DNA of 64,000 nucleotides from Cavenderia fasciculata (GCF_000203815.1 NW_004457735.1:1488001-1552000); one strand, 5' to 3'; positions 24,491 to 35,033 are shown, counted from the first letter of the stretch. Notes: generated from the letters alone by a model not told the origin. A program made the numbers and translations.

Positions 24491-25366
24491 TTAGTTGTAT
24501 TTAGTTGGATGATGAGTAGCAATATAATTAATTTCTTTGTGTTTTTCTTTTGAAACTACTCTTTCAATTAATTCTCCGGTCGCTCTGTATACTCTCATTC
24601 TTCCAGTGTCTTCATCGTATTTCTCTACAAATGTGTTTCGAAGTTTATCATATGATTCATTTGATATTGGTCCCATTACTCTTTTTGGTGGAGTATTTGT
24701 TTCCAATTCTTGTTGTTGTTGTTGTTTTTGTTGTTGTCTCTCCATTGCCATTTGTCTTTCCAGTTGTTTCTTTTTTTCCAGTTCTTCCAACTCTTGTTGT
24801 TCCTTTAATTTCTTTTTTTCCTTCTTTTCTTTTTTTCTTTGTTTCTTTTCCTTTTTCTCTTTTCTCTTTTTCTTTTTCCTTTTTCTTCTTCTTTCTTCTG
24901 ATGATGATGATGATGAATCTGATGACGAGTCATATGAGGAGGATGACGACGATGATATTGATCTTGATCTTGATCTTGATCTTGACTTTGATCTAGACTT
25001 TCTTTTCTTTACTCTATTCTCCTTGTCATCGTCTCTTTCTCTCTTATCTACATTATTACTTGTGCTTTTGTCTCTGCTCCTACTCCTTGATCTTTGTCGG
25101 TAACGATCACGATCACTTCGATCTCTACTTTTTGATCTTGCTCTTGATCTATCTCTTGATCTCTTTCTGTCATGATGACGACTATATCTATCTTTGCTCT
25201 TTGATCTTGACCTTGATCTTGATCTTGATCGGTCTCTTCTATAGAGACTATCTCTCTTTCTTTGACGGTCTTCTTTTTCTAATCTATCATTTCTATTATT
25301 ATAACGGCCATGGTCTGTACTTGATGACCTTGACCTTGATCTATCTCTTGTAGTTCTCCTTTCCAT
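24491..25366 (-). CDS. arl6ip4: ARL6IP4 / SRp25-like RS-domain nuclear protein
   Basis: Single exon, 291 residues, start ATG at 25366; the frame extends upstream only through a TTG. Long Arg/Ser (RSRSRSRSRSKSK) and Lys/Glu-rich blocks fill residues 1-225, as in splicing regulators. The C-terminal about 60 residues match the conserved end of ARL6IP4 (SRp25): GPISNESYDKLRNTF, DEDTGRMRVYRATGELIERV and SKEKHKEINYIATHH, compared with human GPMTKEEYEA, DPETGRTRLIKGDGE and TKERHREINKQAT. It is probably a nuclear speckle protein linked to pre-mRNA splicing. NKAP-type proteins also have RS plus basic regions but a different C-terminal domain. Confidence 0.75.
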   Translation of the reverse strand: MERRTTRDRSRSRSSSTDHGRYNNRNDRLEKEDRQRKRDSLYRRDRSRSRSRSRSKSKDRYSRHHDRKRSRDRSRARSKSRDRSDRDRYRQRSRSRSRDKSTSNNVDKRERDDDKENRVKKRKSRSKSRSRSRSRSISSSSSSSYDSSSDSSSSSSEERRRKRKKKKRKEKKEKKQRKKEKKEKKKLKEQQELEELEKKKQLERQMAMERQQQKQQQQQELETNTPPKRVMGPISNESYDKLRNTFVEKYDEDTGRMRVYRATGELIERVVSKEKHKEINYIATHHPTKYN

Positions 25367-25689
25367 CAATGATAATATCCAGCACACCAACAGGCGACGT
25401 GAACAACAAACAAAGATACTATTAAAATAAATTTAATTTTTTAAAACCCTGTAGTTTATCAACTCTCAAAGATTTTATCGTGGCTGATAGATTTATTGTA
25501 AGCGAGAAGAGATATTTATTGATAGGAGATATTTAAACCACGGCGACCTTTGGAGCAGCCTTGAAAGAATGCAGTGGTTGATACTTCTCTCTTTCAACCA
25601 GCTAGCTCGCTCATTCACTCAACTCATTCTTGTATAATCAAAGTTATATATTTATTCAATTCATAGTTATAATTGTACAATTAGACAAG
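25367..25689. promoter_or_regulatory. Divergent promoter region, ARL6IP4-like gene and cysteine protease
   Basis: Both genes start here, facing away from each other. The part from 25440 to 25620 is less AT-rich than usual. It carries GATATTTA twice (25507 and 25527 regions) and short purine/pyrimidine runs. No ORF or RNA gene is supported. Confidence 0.45.
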
Positions 25690-27452
25690 ATGAAGTTGTT
25701 ATCAACCCTATTCTTTTTCATTGTTGTTTCTGCTAGTATCATAAACTGTCAACCAACATTAAATGAACCACCTCCACAAGTATGTTGTTGTATATTTGCT
25801 TCTTCTCAACTATAGTTATAATACTAACTCTTTTTCTTTTCTCTTTTCTCTTTTCTCTTTTCTCTTTTCTCTTTTCTCTTTAGTATGTAATTCAAGGAAC
25901 ATTTTCAATTCCATATGCAAATGTTACTATACCAGTAACACTAGTTTATGATTCAATTAATAATCGTCAATATTATGATTATTATGATGGATTGGATATT
26001 CAATTGAATCTTTGGAACTCGAATTTGAGTTATACAATCACTCCACAGGTATACCATCTTGGATGTTCGGTCAATGAGTATGCTGGTCAACTCACTCCTA
26101 TTCTTCCAGTCAATGCAAGTGATTGGGTATTCAACGGAACTGCCAATATCAATGGACAACAAGCCAACACCTTTATGCTCAAGACTGTCATGTATGGAAA
26201 GCCAAACTACTATTACATGAGTGTAGATGTCAACGATGGTACTCCTCTCCAATACTATATCGATGGAGAGAACCTTATCCTCGGTCCAAGCCATCCAGAT
26301 GTTTACATTTTAAACATTACCTTCTTTTCATCTGATATTTCAGACTATGAATACGTGTTTACTCCACCTTCATTTGTTATTTGTGAAATGTCACAAGATT
26401 CTTGGTCAGGTGAAGAAATCAAAGAAAATGAAAAGAAAAATAAGGATTGTACATTTGATCCACACCATATTGTCAATCATGCCAAGGAAAAGGAATCAAA
26501 CTATCAAGTATCGTTTGAAGAATTTAAGAAAACACACAACAAACAATATAACCATCAACACCAACACAACCATAGATTCAATCTATACAAGAATAGATTA
26601 CACAATATTATTCGACATAATCACAAATCTGACAAGACCTTTAAGATGGGAATGAATCATTTTGGTGACAAGACGGTTGACGAATTGATGGGAATGACAG
26701 GTCAAAGAAATGGAATGCAACTTGACTCTGAACTCTATGAAAAGGCTGAAATCCATGTACCAAAAGTTGATCTAAAAGATTTACCTGCATCTGTAGATTG
26801 GAGACAGTCTGGTTGTGTTTCACCAATCAAGGATCAATCGATATGTGGATCATGTTGGGCGTTTGGTTCGATTGCAGCTTTGGAAAGTCAAAATTGTGTT
26901 GTCAATGGTCAATTGGTAGAACTCTCTGAACAACAATTGGTAGATTGTAGTTACCAACAAGGATCAGAAGGATGTGATGGTGGATCTGCCTATGGAGCAT
27001 ACGAGTATGTTATGGTAAATGGAGGTATCTCGACTGAACAAGTCTATCCATACACATCAGAGAATGGGTATTGTCTTGTCAATCATAGATCGTCTGGTGT
27101 ACAGATTCAAGGATACATTAGAATTCAAAATGGTTCAGAAGCCGACCTTCAAGAGGTTATTGCAACGATTGGACCTGTTACAGGAGCCATTGACACTCAT
27201 CTTGGTATTGATCCAGACTTTTATTTCTATCAATCTGGTGTATACTCTTCACCCATATGTACATCCTGGAGCTACGACCATCAAATTCACATCATTGGTT
27301 ATGGCACCTACCAAGGAACAGATTATTGGCTAATTAGAAACTCCTGGTCTACTCATTGGGGTATGTCCGGATTTGCGATGATGCTCAGAAACTCCGATAA
27401 TTCATGTGCCATTGCTACCGATGCTGTTTATCCAGTTGTTATTAAACAATAA
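25690..27452 (+). CDS. Secreted papain-family cysteine protease with extra N-terminal domain (CfaD-like)
   Basis: Two exons (25690-25779, 25884-27452) give 552 residues. Residues 1-19 are a signal peptide (LLSTLFFFIVVSASIINC). Then comes an N-terminal domain of about 190 residues, an I29-type inhibitor propeptide (FEEFKKTHNKQYNH...FKMGMNHFGDKTVDEL), and a peptidase C1A domain with oxyanion Gln348, Cys354 in ICGSCWAFG, His496 in YDHQIHIIGYG and Asn516 in WLIRNSWSTHWG. All catalytic residues are present. The extra domain before the propeptide recalls Dictyostelium CfaD, a counting-factor-associated protease involved in aggregate size, but I cannot prove orthology. The intron contains a (TCTTT)n polypyrimidine repeat just before the acceptor. 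Confidence 0.88.
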
Positions 27453-28015
27453 AAAAAAAAGTAATTATTAAAATGGATTCATTAATCCCTTTACCAAAAA
27501 TAATTAATAACCCCCTCACTCTTCTTCTTCTTTACACACAATTTTTAAAATTGTGGTGGATATACCCAGAGTTGAGTTTAAGTGATCCAAAGTGTTAGGG
27601 GAGGAGGAGGAGGAGATGATAAGATGAGGGGGGTAGGGTATGAGTGGAATATCTAAATTCTTTTACTCTTTTGGGGGTGAGATATGGTATGCTATGAGAT
27701 AAAAAATTTTTGAATAAATGAATTTATTCCTTGTTCCAAAATTGGAAATTTAGAAAAAAAGAAACACCCTCTTTTTATCAATGTACTTACAAAAAAGGAA
27801 AAGCAAGGTGGAGTTCACCTTATTTTTTAAATTAATTAATATATTTTTTTTCTATCTCTCTCTCTCTCTTTACTTGACATCAAAAAGAAACAACAACAAT
27901 TGTTCACATTCATTTAAAAATCCTAATCCTCCTAGAACTATCTAAAAGTTAAAATATTAATAGTTATATAACTATCCACACACACTCTCTCTTTTATTCT
28001 CCTTTAAATTAAAAA
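27453..28015. other. Gene-free stretch between two plus-strand genes
   Basis: AT-rich with purine runs (GGAGGAGGAGGAG near 27600, GGGGGGTAGGG near 27628) and a CTCTCT tract near 27855. It probably holds the 3' flank of the protease and the promoter of the next small gene. No ORF is supported. Confidence 0.5.
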
Positions 28016-28560
28016 ATGTCCTTCTTTGAAAAGCACTGGAACCAAAATCACAATGGAAATACTCGTATCTTCCATGAAGATTTTACAGGTAATTATATAG
28101 ATAAATAGATATCTCTATTGATCCTTAAAACCCTGTATTGATTAATTTAAAATCTTCTTTCTCTCTCTCTTTCTTTTGTATTTTTATAAATGAAATAGGT
28201 GATTTCTCTGACTCACCAAGTTTACAAAGCGCACAATTCAAGATGGAACCAAGAATTCCTTCATTGACTTTGGATAAGGAAAAGGTAACTACTATTTAAA
28301 AATATCTATCTATAAACTTTTATATAATTGTTTACCTATATTAATATTCTCCATCCATCCTTCTTTCTTTAAAAAAAAAAAGAATAAGCTCTAAATCAAT
28401 TAATAATATAATTTTGTTCTTTCTTTTTTCAAACCTCTGTAAATAACAACAACCTATATAATTATATAAAAAAAAAAAGAAAAAAGCCTTATTAAAAGCT
28501 GACAAGAGTGAATCACATGATCATACAACTCACGATCCATCAAGAATCTTTAACCGTTAA
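28016..28560 (+). CDS. Small three-exon gene, 79-residue hydrophilic protein, unknown
   Basis: Exons 28016-28088, 28199-28284 and 28480-28560 join to 79 residues, starting MSFFEKHWNQNHNGNTRIFH and ending HDHTTHDPSRIFNR. The three phases match (split Gly codon at the first intron, codon boundary at the second). Each exon alone is too short to be noticed. The last acceptor (aaaaaag after a pure A tract) is weak, so exon 3 could begin elsewhere. The protein is charged and His/Asn/Ser-rich with no membrane segment. I do not recognise the family. The stop and following bases are repeated 341 bases downstream. Confidence 0.55.
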
Positions 28561-28579
28561 TTTGAAAAATAAATAACAT
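28553..28579 (+). repeat. 27-bp direct repeat, copy 1 (stop codon and 3' flank of small gene)
   Basis: ACCGTTAATTTGAAAAATAA plus ATAACAT matches 28894-28920 with one mismatch. The two copies bracket the decayed phosphatase-gene fragment, so they probably mark the ends of the duplicated or inserted segment. Confidence 0.85.
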
Positions 28580-28624
28580 TTTGTAAATAAATCATCCAAA
28601 AATTATCAAACAAACATAATTGAG

Positions 28625-28893
28625 TTATTGTTTTAAAAGTTTTAAAAAAACTTACAACTTGTAAATTCTAATATAAATATATTTAATATTATTTTAGAAT
28701 GTTCATAAACAATTGGTTTCCAATTTAGTGGTGCAAAGAAATGGAATACATATGAATCGATCAAAAAATTACATACCAGACTCTAATATTCTGGAGAATC
28801 ACCAAAGTGGCCAACAACACGCTGCTCGTAACAAAATTGTGTTCTTTGATAAGCCTCCAGCCCGAAAACGTGATATAATCAATCTAGAAGATG
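28625..28893 (-). pseudogene. Decayed partial copy of the 3' end of the neighbouring phosphatase gene
   Basis: The plus-strand sequence 28750-28880 matches 29140-29265 along its length (shared blocks AATATTCTGGAGA, CCAACAACACGCTGCTCGTA and CAAAATTGT). The flanks also match through the intron (AATATATTTAATATTATT and TTTTAGAATGTT). The copy thus covers the end of phosphatase exon 2, the last intron and part of exon 3, in the same orientation, and it lacks the active-site part. The only ORF across it runs on the opposite strand (to 28901) and ends in the 27-bp repeat. I take that as chance rather than a gene. Confidence 0.75.
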
Positions 28894-28920
28894 ACCGATA
28901 ATTTGAAAAATAAATAACAT
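28894..28920 (+). repeat. 27-bp direct repeat, copy 2
   Basis: Matches 28553-28579 except at one base. It lies at the far side of the phosphatase-derived fragment, opposite copy 1. Confidence 0.85.
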
Positions 28921-28984
28921 CCATGGAAATTGGGATTTTATGGTTGTTTCTTTAATGATTGTTTATTTATTTATTTGTTTTTTA

Positions 28985-29850
28985 TCAACTATTTGAATTA
29001 TTACCATTTTGTTCCTCTTGTACTTGTTCTTGTTCTTGTTCTCTTTGTTTTAAAAGCTTAATATAATTTATAACTTGTAATTTCTAATATATTTAATATT
29101 ATTATTTTAGAATGTTAATAATAATAAACAATGGGAACATATGAATTAATTATTGATGTACATACCTGACCCCAATATTCTGGAGATTCGCCCATGCCAA
29201 CAACACGCTGCTCGTAACAAAATTGTATTCTTCGACATGCCTCCAGTCCGGAAACGTGATACAACCTGCCCAGGAGGCAAGATGCAATGAGCCCTGATCT
29301 ACCACGTCCTGCCCAACAATGCATATATATACGGTTATTAGAGTCCTGTTCCAACTTGCTCAATAGCAAATCAATAAAATCTGCCAACTCTGTAATGCTT
29401 TCGGCTGCGCCTCCGTCTTCCATAGGAAAATTTATAAACTCTATATTTCCTATTCCTTTTTGCTTTGCCATCTCCAATACATCTTGTTGGTATGCTCTAA
29501 ATGCCTTTAACTCACTCTCTAATTGTAAACATACAAATATGTTTATCCCTATATATAGAAAAATAAAGTTAGAGTTTGTTTGAAAATGTTCTTGTATGTT
29601 TTGTGTATTATTATTATTATTTACCAGAGTCTAATAAGGAACTTAATATTTTAGAGTGGATGTTATCATCTGCATTGCCTGGATATTCACCAGTTAGAAC
29701 ACGTCCTTTGAGGATCCAGTTTGAGGTGTCATTTGGTCCACGCATATCATCGTCATCTACCTTTTCCTTTGTACATGAACCCTCACAACATATACCGTCT
29801 CTTCCTTCTATATGCCATCTTGGTGGTAGAATATAATTCTGAAGAATCAT
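28985..29850 (-). CDS. Dual-specificity / tyrosine phosphatase-like protein
   Basis: Three exons (29850-29625, 29548-29166, 29083-28985) give 235 residues. The cysteine-phosphatase P-loop HCWAGRGRSG starts at His152 with nucleophile Cys153. It is preceded by FPMEDGGAAESITELADFID, the usual position of the general-acid loop (Asp in MEDG). The N-terminal block NWILKGRVLTGEYPG resembles the opening of CDKN3/plant-type dual-specificity phosphatases. The last exon encodes a Gln/Glu-rich tail (KQREQEQEQVQEEQ) and was found only through its acceptor after the CAG|gtatgt donor. The substrate is unknown. A partial copy of its 3' end lies just downstream. Confidence 0.82.
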
Positions 29851-30475
29851 TTTGTTTTTGTTCTATGAGTAATAAGTGTTGAATATAATAATATTGCTGC
29901 TGCTGTTGTTGTTATTTGTTGGAGATAAGAATACTAGAGAGTGTAAGCCAAAACTTGACATGTAGATACTGTTTGAAGAAAAGGAGGAGGTGGAAGAGGT
30001 AAAAGTTGCAGTTGTCATTAACCCAAGAGTCTCTTGTTGTTTTGCTACTTTATTATTTACTACTTGTTACTTGACAAGTATTAATATCAATCACACGCAC
30101 ACGAACACACAAAGACAATAGTCTGTTTCCTTTTAAATGAATATATATAAATATAGATATATGATAATGTCAAGTTCAAAGACATCCACCAATATTATGT
30201 GTTTGAAAAAAATGAACAAAATTTAAAAAAATGAAAATTGAGCAAAGGATCGCTTGATGACACCAAGATCTTATTTCAGCAATGCCCAACATCAATGATA
30301 GATATTTGAAAACTGAATTCAGTTGCCTTATCACTCGGTTTTATCATAATGAGGTATGAAAGTGACTACATGTACATCAAAAAGAGATAATTTTATCTCT
30401 GTCATTGTTAGTGTTCTTTTACATGATCCCAATCTGATGAAAGTATCCTATCATTTGATATCAAACCAACGACAC

Positions 30476-30550
30476 GGTTCGTCCGATACACATTTTGTCT
30501 TAAAATCATAACATCTTTTTCACATGTAAACAATGCTACTAAGATAATTT
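30476..30550 (+). repeat. Direct repeat unit, copy 1
   Basis: Shares GGTTCGTCCGATACACA, TTTTGTCTTAAAATCATAAC, ATGTAAACA and GCTACTAAGATAATTT with 30732-30811, in the same order. Origin unknown. Confidence 0.85.
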
Positions 30551-30731
30551 CAAAGTAATAATCATCATATGATGATGATTCAATTCTCAGATAGTTGTTA
30601 TTATTTCTTTTATATTAAATTAAAATGAGTGAATGTATCTTAACCGGTAGTGATCTGACCAAACCAGGAATGGTCAAAACGGTATGAGTATAAGATGATC
30701 TCGACAAAGCACTTACGGGTCGACTCAGATA

Positions 30732-30811
30732 GGTTCGTCCGATACACATATAGTTTTGTCTTAAAATCATAACATTTTTTTCAAATGTAAACATTGCTAC
30801 TAAGATAATTT
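30732..30811 (+). repeat. Direct repeat unit, copy 2
   Basis: Same unit as 30476-30550, about 256 bases further on, with a short insertion after ATACACA and a few substitutions. It may be a local duplication or the remnant of a repeat family. Confidence 0.85.
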
Positions 30812-31328
30812 ACAAGCAAATTCTTATCATGGGATGAGGAAGACGAGTAATCAGGTGACTGACCTGAAAAACCCTTGGAAAAACCGAAAGACGTCAAAAA
30901 GCTAGCGATAATCAGATGACCATTAAAATAAGAACTAGAGATAAAAAGAGAAACGTATAAATACCTCAAAATAAGTTAGTCTATATTGTTCTATTGATAA
31001 AGGTGAGAGGTCAAAAATAGGAGAGTTGAACATGTCAGGTGAACATTTTTTTTTCTTCTTCTGTCTCTTTACTAATCATTCCTTCTTGATACTAAATAGT
31101 TCTATAAACTTTGCTTTATAAATATCCCTCCCTATATATATATATGATGTAATATAATGCTTTATTGTTTTGGTGAAGTTGAATTGGTATTTCTTTGATG
31201 ACCATTTTATTCCAAAAAAGGAATTTTAATGATGATAATAAAATCGACAATATTTCAAACTTTGGTTTCCCAATCATCACCATCAATATACAAACTCTAA
31301 ATATTTATGTTGTTTGTGAAAAGAGAAC

Positions 31329-32635
31329 ATGTCGAGAAATATAGATGTAGGATTAATATTTAGGTTCATTATTCTGATCATTCTTTGTACTATTACCAAT
31401 TGTATATTTCTAAAGAAATTATCACTCAATTCATCTGTCGATTATCATATTAAATTGCAACAAAAGAAACAACATCAACAACAACAACAACGACAACAAG
31501 AGATGACAACTACTATATCACCATCAGTATCAAAAGAGTATTGGCCAAATGTATATGAAAGAGATCAACATGGTGTAGATAGATTGGCAACGTGGAGTGT
31601 ATGTACATTACACATGCTTGGTATTGATCATACTATTGGTATGGTTCAAATTGAGTTAAATAAAGAGACTGGTCGTCTATTATTATCTCCTGCAACACAG
31701 CAACAACAAGAACAACAATATGCACATAACCACAACAACAACAATAAGAATTCTAGATTTATTGTACCTATTGCTCATCCCGACACTTGTCCCTTTAAAG
31801 CAATGATAACTTCACAATCACATCAACAATTCCTTAAAGAATCACCTCCTCTTAATCCAATCAAAGTAATTATACTCTATACTTTAATCTCTCTAAGTTT
31901 AACCTTTCTTTATACTTAGTATTTCCTTTTCCTTTTTCTTTTTTCTTTTAGGTAGGAGTATCAATTTTAATTCAAGATAAATATGATAGAGTATTTTTAA
32001 CAAAGAGAGCAAGTACAATGAGAATATTTCCTTCATTTTGGGTATTACCTGGTGGACATATGGAAAAGGGAGAGACGTTTGAAGAGACTGGCATGAGAGA
32101 ATTGTTGGAAGAGACTGGAATCGATTTAGTGTCGACTAGAAATGTAAATCTAACAGTGTTTGGTGCCTATGAAAGTACCTATCCACTCTATTTAAATGAA
32201 GGACGTCTTCCAACGGATCATCACACAGTCATCTATGCGCATATAAAGATTGATCAAGATATTGATAATAGTCAGATTAAATTGGAACCAAATGAAGTTG
32301 AAATTGGAGCGTGGGTACCTCTATCATTATTGGCCGAAATGTTTGATAATAGAGGTAAAGGTTATGAATTTAAAGATTCTCCTCATAATTATAAACATTT
32401 ATTAAATCGACAAGCTAAAGGTCCATCAAGTGAAGCTAATGATGGTGATTCAAGTGAAGATTTGGAAATTCATTATTCAACAAAGAATACAAACGATAAT
32501 CATCAACAACAAAAAGTTGGAAATCTTAGACAATCATTTTTAACTGGTGGAGAATTAATACCAGAAGGTACAGTTTTCATTTTAAAACAATATTTAAATC
32601 TTCAACAACAAAAACAAAAAGAATTGGAAAAATAA
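31329..32635 (+). CDS. NUDT17-like Nudix hydrolase with N-terminal membrane anchor
   Basis: Two exons (31329-31865, 31952-32635) join NPIK|VGVSILIQDK and give 406 residues. Residues about 7-28 form a hydrophobic anchor (VGLIFRFIILIILCTITNCI). A Gln-rich stretch follows, then the Nudix fold. The Nudix box is complete: G214, E220, R228, E229, E232, E233, G235. It reads GGHMEKGETFEETGMRELLE. The lead-in VGVSILIQDKYDRVFLTKRA and IFPSFWVLPGGH fit NUDT17 better than other Nudix groups. Members hydrolyse nucleoside diphosphates linked to other moieties; NUDT17 substrates are poorly known. An unusual feature is the about 180-residue extension before the domain. Confidence 0.85.
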
Positions 32636-32825
32636 ATAAAAGTAATAGTATTAGTAGTAGTATGGTTAGGGTATTATGAAAATGATATAATAATAATAAT
32701 AATAATAATTTATTAATTTTAAAATGGGATAATAGGTAGTTGGTGTTCTTATATATTAAATAAGAAAAGGAAAAATAATAATAGTGATAATAATAATTTA
32801 AAATGTTATTTAAAGTTTTGATGCC

Positions 32826-34112
32826 TTAGATTCTTTTATGTTCTGGACGATGTTCATATTCATAGTCGACATGAACAAAAGCACGTTCAACTTCATCTAA
32901 AGATTCCAATTTGATTTGAAGTGATTCACCGATATCGTGACTCTTTTGGAGTGGCATGTCTGGTGGGAGGACAATATCAACTTCGACGAAAAAGTTGTTA
33001 CCAACGTGGAAGGCACGACAAGTGTCGACTTTGAGGACCTCTGGTGAATGTGACATGGCGATATAGGTAAGACGTTGGAGGAACTCGGGTGGGGCAGACT
33101 TGCCGACGAGCAATTGGATTTGCTCGTAGGCTTGTGAGGTCCAGGAACGGAGAATGATAAAGGCTACGATGAGGGCACCACATGGATCGAGATACCAAAA
33201 CTTGGTACCTAGCATGGCCATAGTGATACCAAAACTATTGACAGTGATATCGTTACGATGGTCAAGTGCAAGTGTTTGGGCAGACGAACTCTTTGTCAAG
33301 ACACGACAATAGAGATACATCAATACCTTGCAGGCAATGGCAACGACGACAAAAACAATCGACATGATAGAGAGTGAAACTTCTTCGTTTGGATCGTGTC
33401 TAGCCAATTTGGTGACACCTCCCCAAATGAGGTTGACCGAGACGGTCGACATGAGCGATGCAAAAATAATGATACCAATTGGTTCCATACGAGACTTGCC
33501 CGTTGGATATTCGAAATAGTTTCTTTTCTTTCTGGCACGTTCCGTCATAAAGAGAATAAAGCCAGACAAGAGATCCATAAATGCGTCGATCGATGTGGCA
33601 AAGAGTGCCATCGAGCCAGTGATGATGGCTGCGGTGATTTGCATGGCAAAGAGTACAATGTTGACCAACAAACTGCCAACGACAGCAATCTTGACACGTG
33701 GGTCTTCCTCTTCCTCTTCATCACCGGTCGTTTCCTTGAGTGGTGTGAGGAACTGGTCAATCAACTCGTTTTGACTCTCGTAGAATTTACGTTGACGCTT
33801 GTTTTTGATGGTTTTGATTTCGTCGTCGTTCTTCTTGGTCGATGCAAAGATATTTCTCAAATCTTCGGTTTGTTTGGTGTGTCGACGGTAGATGAGTTCA
33901 CTTGACATTGGTCCATTGCTACTGTCGTTGTCGTCGTTGATATCTATGTTGTGTGAGTGTCCCATCTTGTTGCCTAAAAGCAAGTTATCACTCTCTCCCT
34001 CTTCTTCATTGACAATAGCATTGTCTGAAGAATTTAGAATTGAATGACTATTGATGGTTGTTGAAGTTGAAGTTTCATCTTCATCTTGAAACTTTTTATA
34101 TTGAAATGACAT
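32826..34112 (-). CDS. Cation diffusion facilitator (CDF) transporter, manganese type
   Basis: Single exon, 428 residues. A polar N-terminal region of about 135 residues (Ser/Thr/Asp) is followed by six hydrophobic segments and a C-terminal cytosolic metallochaperone-like domain (SPEVLKVDTCRAFHVGNNFF...VDIVLPPDMPLQKSHDIGESLQ). The two metal-site motifs are both D-x3-D: Asp176/Asp180 in SIDAFMD and Asp284/Asp288 in LALDHRND. This is the signature of the Mn-CDF branch (plant MTP8-11 type), not the H-x3-D of zinc CDFs. Likely a proton-coupled Mn2+ exporter in an internal membrane. ATG at 34112. Confidence 0.92.
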   Translation of the reverse strand: MSFQYKKFQDEDETSTSTTINSHSILNSSDNAIVNEEEGESDNLLLGNKMGHSHNIDINDDNDSSNGPMSSELIYRRHTKQTEDLRNIFASTKKNDDEIKTIKNKRQRKFYESQNELIDQFLTPLKETTGDEEEEEDPRVKIAVVGSLLVNIVLFAMQITAAIITGSMALFATSIDAFMDLLSGFILFMTERARKKRNYFEYPTGKSRMEPIGIIIFASLMSTVSVNLIWGGVTKLARHDPNEEVSLSIMSIVFVVVAIACKVLMYLYCRVLTKSSSAQTLALDHRNDITVNSFGITMAMLGTKFWYLDPCGALIVAFIILRSWTSQAYEQIQLLVGKSAPPEFLQRLTYIAMSHSPEVLKVDTCRAFHVGNNFFVEVDIVLPPDMPLQKSHDIGESLQIKLESLDEVERAFVHVDYEYEHRPEHKRI

Positions 34113-34742
34113 CTTTATATCTCTTTTCTTCTCGTAGTTGTATAATAATAATAATATATCAAAGAGAGTTTGTCAAAACTACTTTTGGGGGTATATATAT
34201 ATATAAATATAATTTACAATGAATGATCTTATATCTCTCTTTAAAAACAAACAAACAAACAAGTATACTAATATTTACAATGAATGAATAAAAAAAAAAA
34301 AGTAAAGAATGAATGAACTAATTGGACAAAGTACCTGTTTGTTTGGTTGGATCATTTTAGTGTTGGATGTTTTTCGGGTTTTAAAATCAGACACAAAATC
34401 AAAATTAAATTAATTACTTTTTTTGTCAGAAATTCCGACCTGGGTATTAGCTATTACATCTATCAAGTAGTACTAGATTTATAAAAGTGAAGATTAATTT
34501 GATTTGTTTGGAATCATAATTATTTATTTATGATTCTTTAGATATGATGATTAAAAAATTTTTTTGGTAAAAGGATTCTTTACTTCCTTTTTAAGACATT
34601 CGAATTGGGTTTGCCCCAAATTAGATACATTTGGATGAATTCAAGGAAAATATAAAGGGTTAAATAGTTTCCAATTTCATAAATAGTTTTCCATTTTATT
34701 CATTCAAAAAAAAACGGTTTAAAGTGTATGGATAATGGTATT
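34113..34742. other. Gene-free region upstream of the CDF gene
   Basis: AT-rich DNA with long A and T tracts, (AAAC)n near 34249-34261 and no supported ORF. It holds the CDF promoter and the 3' flank of the first micro-gene (same strand). Confidence 0.5.
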
Positions 34743-35033
34743 TTAACGAATAGAATATTGGTATGTTTGGGTTTCACTTTGAGAATTAAGACGGGAATTT
34801 TTAAAACGATCGTACTCTTTTTTGGAGGTATTGAAGAAGAACTCACATTCTAAATTTATGGACTGTTCACTTGAAAAGGGGGAATTATCTTGTAGTCCAG
34901 ATATTGAAATAGATTTGGCTATATTCAGTTGGCCCATTTGAGAAAGTATTTCTAAAATTTTAAACCTTTGATTAGATTTTTATTCTCTTTTTAAAATACA
35001 TTTATTTTTTTAATACTTACTCATGATTGACAT
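34743..35033 (-). CDS. Micro-gene A: 73-residue protein of a tandem small-protein family
   Basis: A 13-base first exon (35033-35021, ATG TCA ATC ATG A) splices at gtaagt to exon 2 (34951-34743). The product starts MSIMKILSQMGQ and continues to KSISISG, then a Ser/Asn-rich tail. The first 13 bases, the split Lys codon and the first about 35 residues recur in micro-gene B 0.57 kb away. The plan (tiny first exon, MSI/MTI start, KSI(S) block) recalls the dictyostelid hssA/sigN-type small developmental proteins, but the Gly-rich tail of hssA is missing, so this is only a suggestion. Confidence 0.6.

Larger units (their letters stand above)
29851..31328. other. 1.5-kb gene-free region with a pair of diverged direct repeats
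   Basis: Promoters of the phosphatase (minus) and the Nudix gene (plus) must lie here. Bases 30180-30960 are less AT-rich and hold two related copies of an about 75-bp unit (30476-30550 and 30732-30811). No ORF is convincing. A C/D-box-like arrangement near 30252-30320 lacks a terminal stem. Confidence 0.5.

Noticed and set aside
24537-25103. 188-codon plus-strand ORF rich in Phe, Leu, Ser and Asp
   Set aside because: It is the mirror of the RS/KE-rich coding region of the ARL6IP4-like gene.
28713-28901. 62-codon plus-strand ORF
   Set aside because: It runs antisense through the decayed phosphatase-gene copy and ends in a duplicated stop; no sign of selection on the peptide.
30252-30320. 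C/D-box snoRNA-like arrangement (TGATGA, ATGATA, CTGA)
   Set aside because: No complementary terminal stem flanks the boxes, and such short boxes are common by chance.
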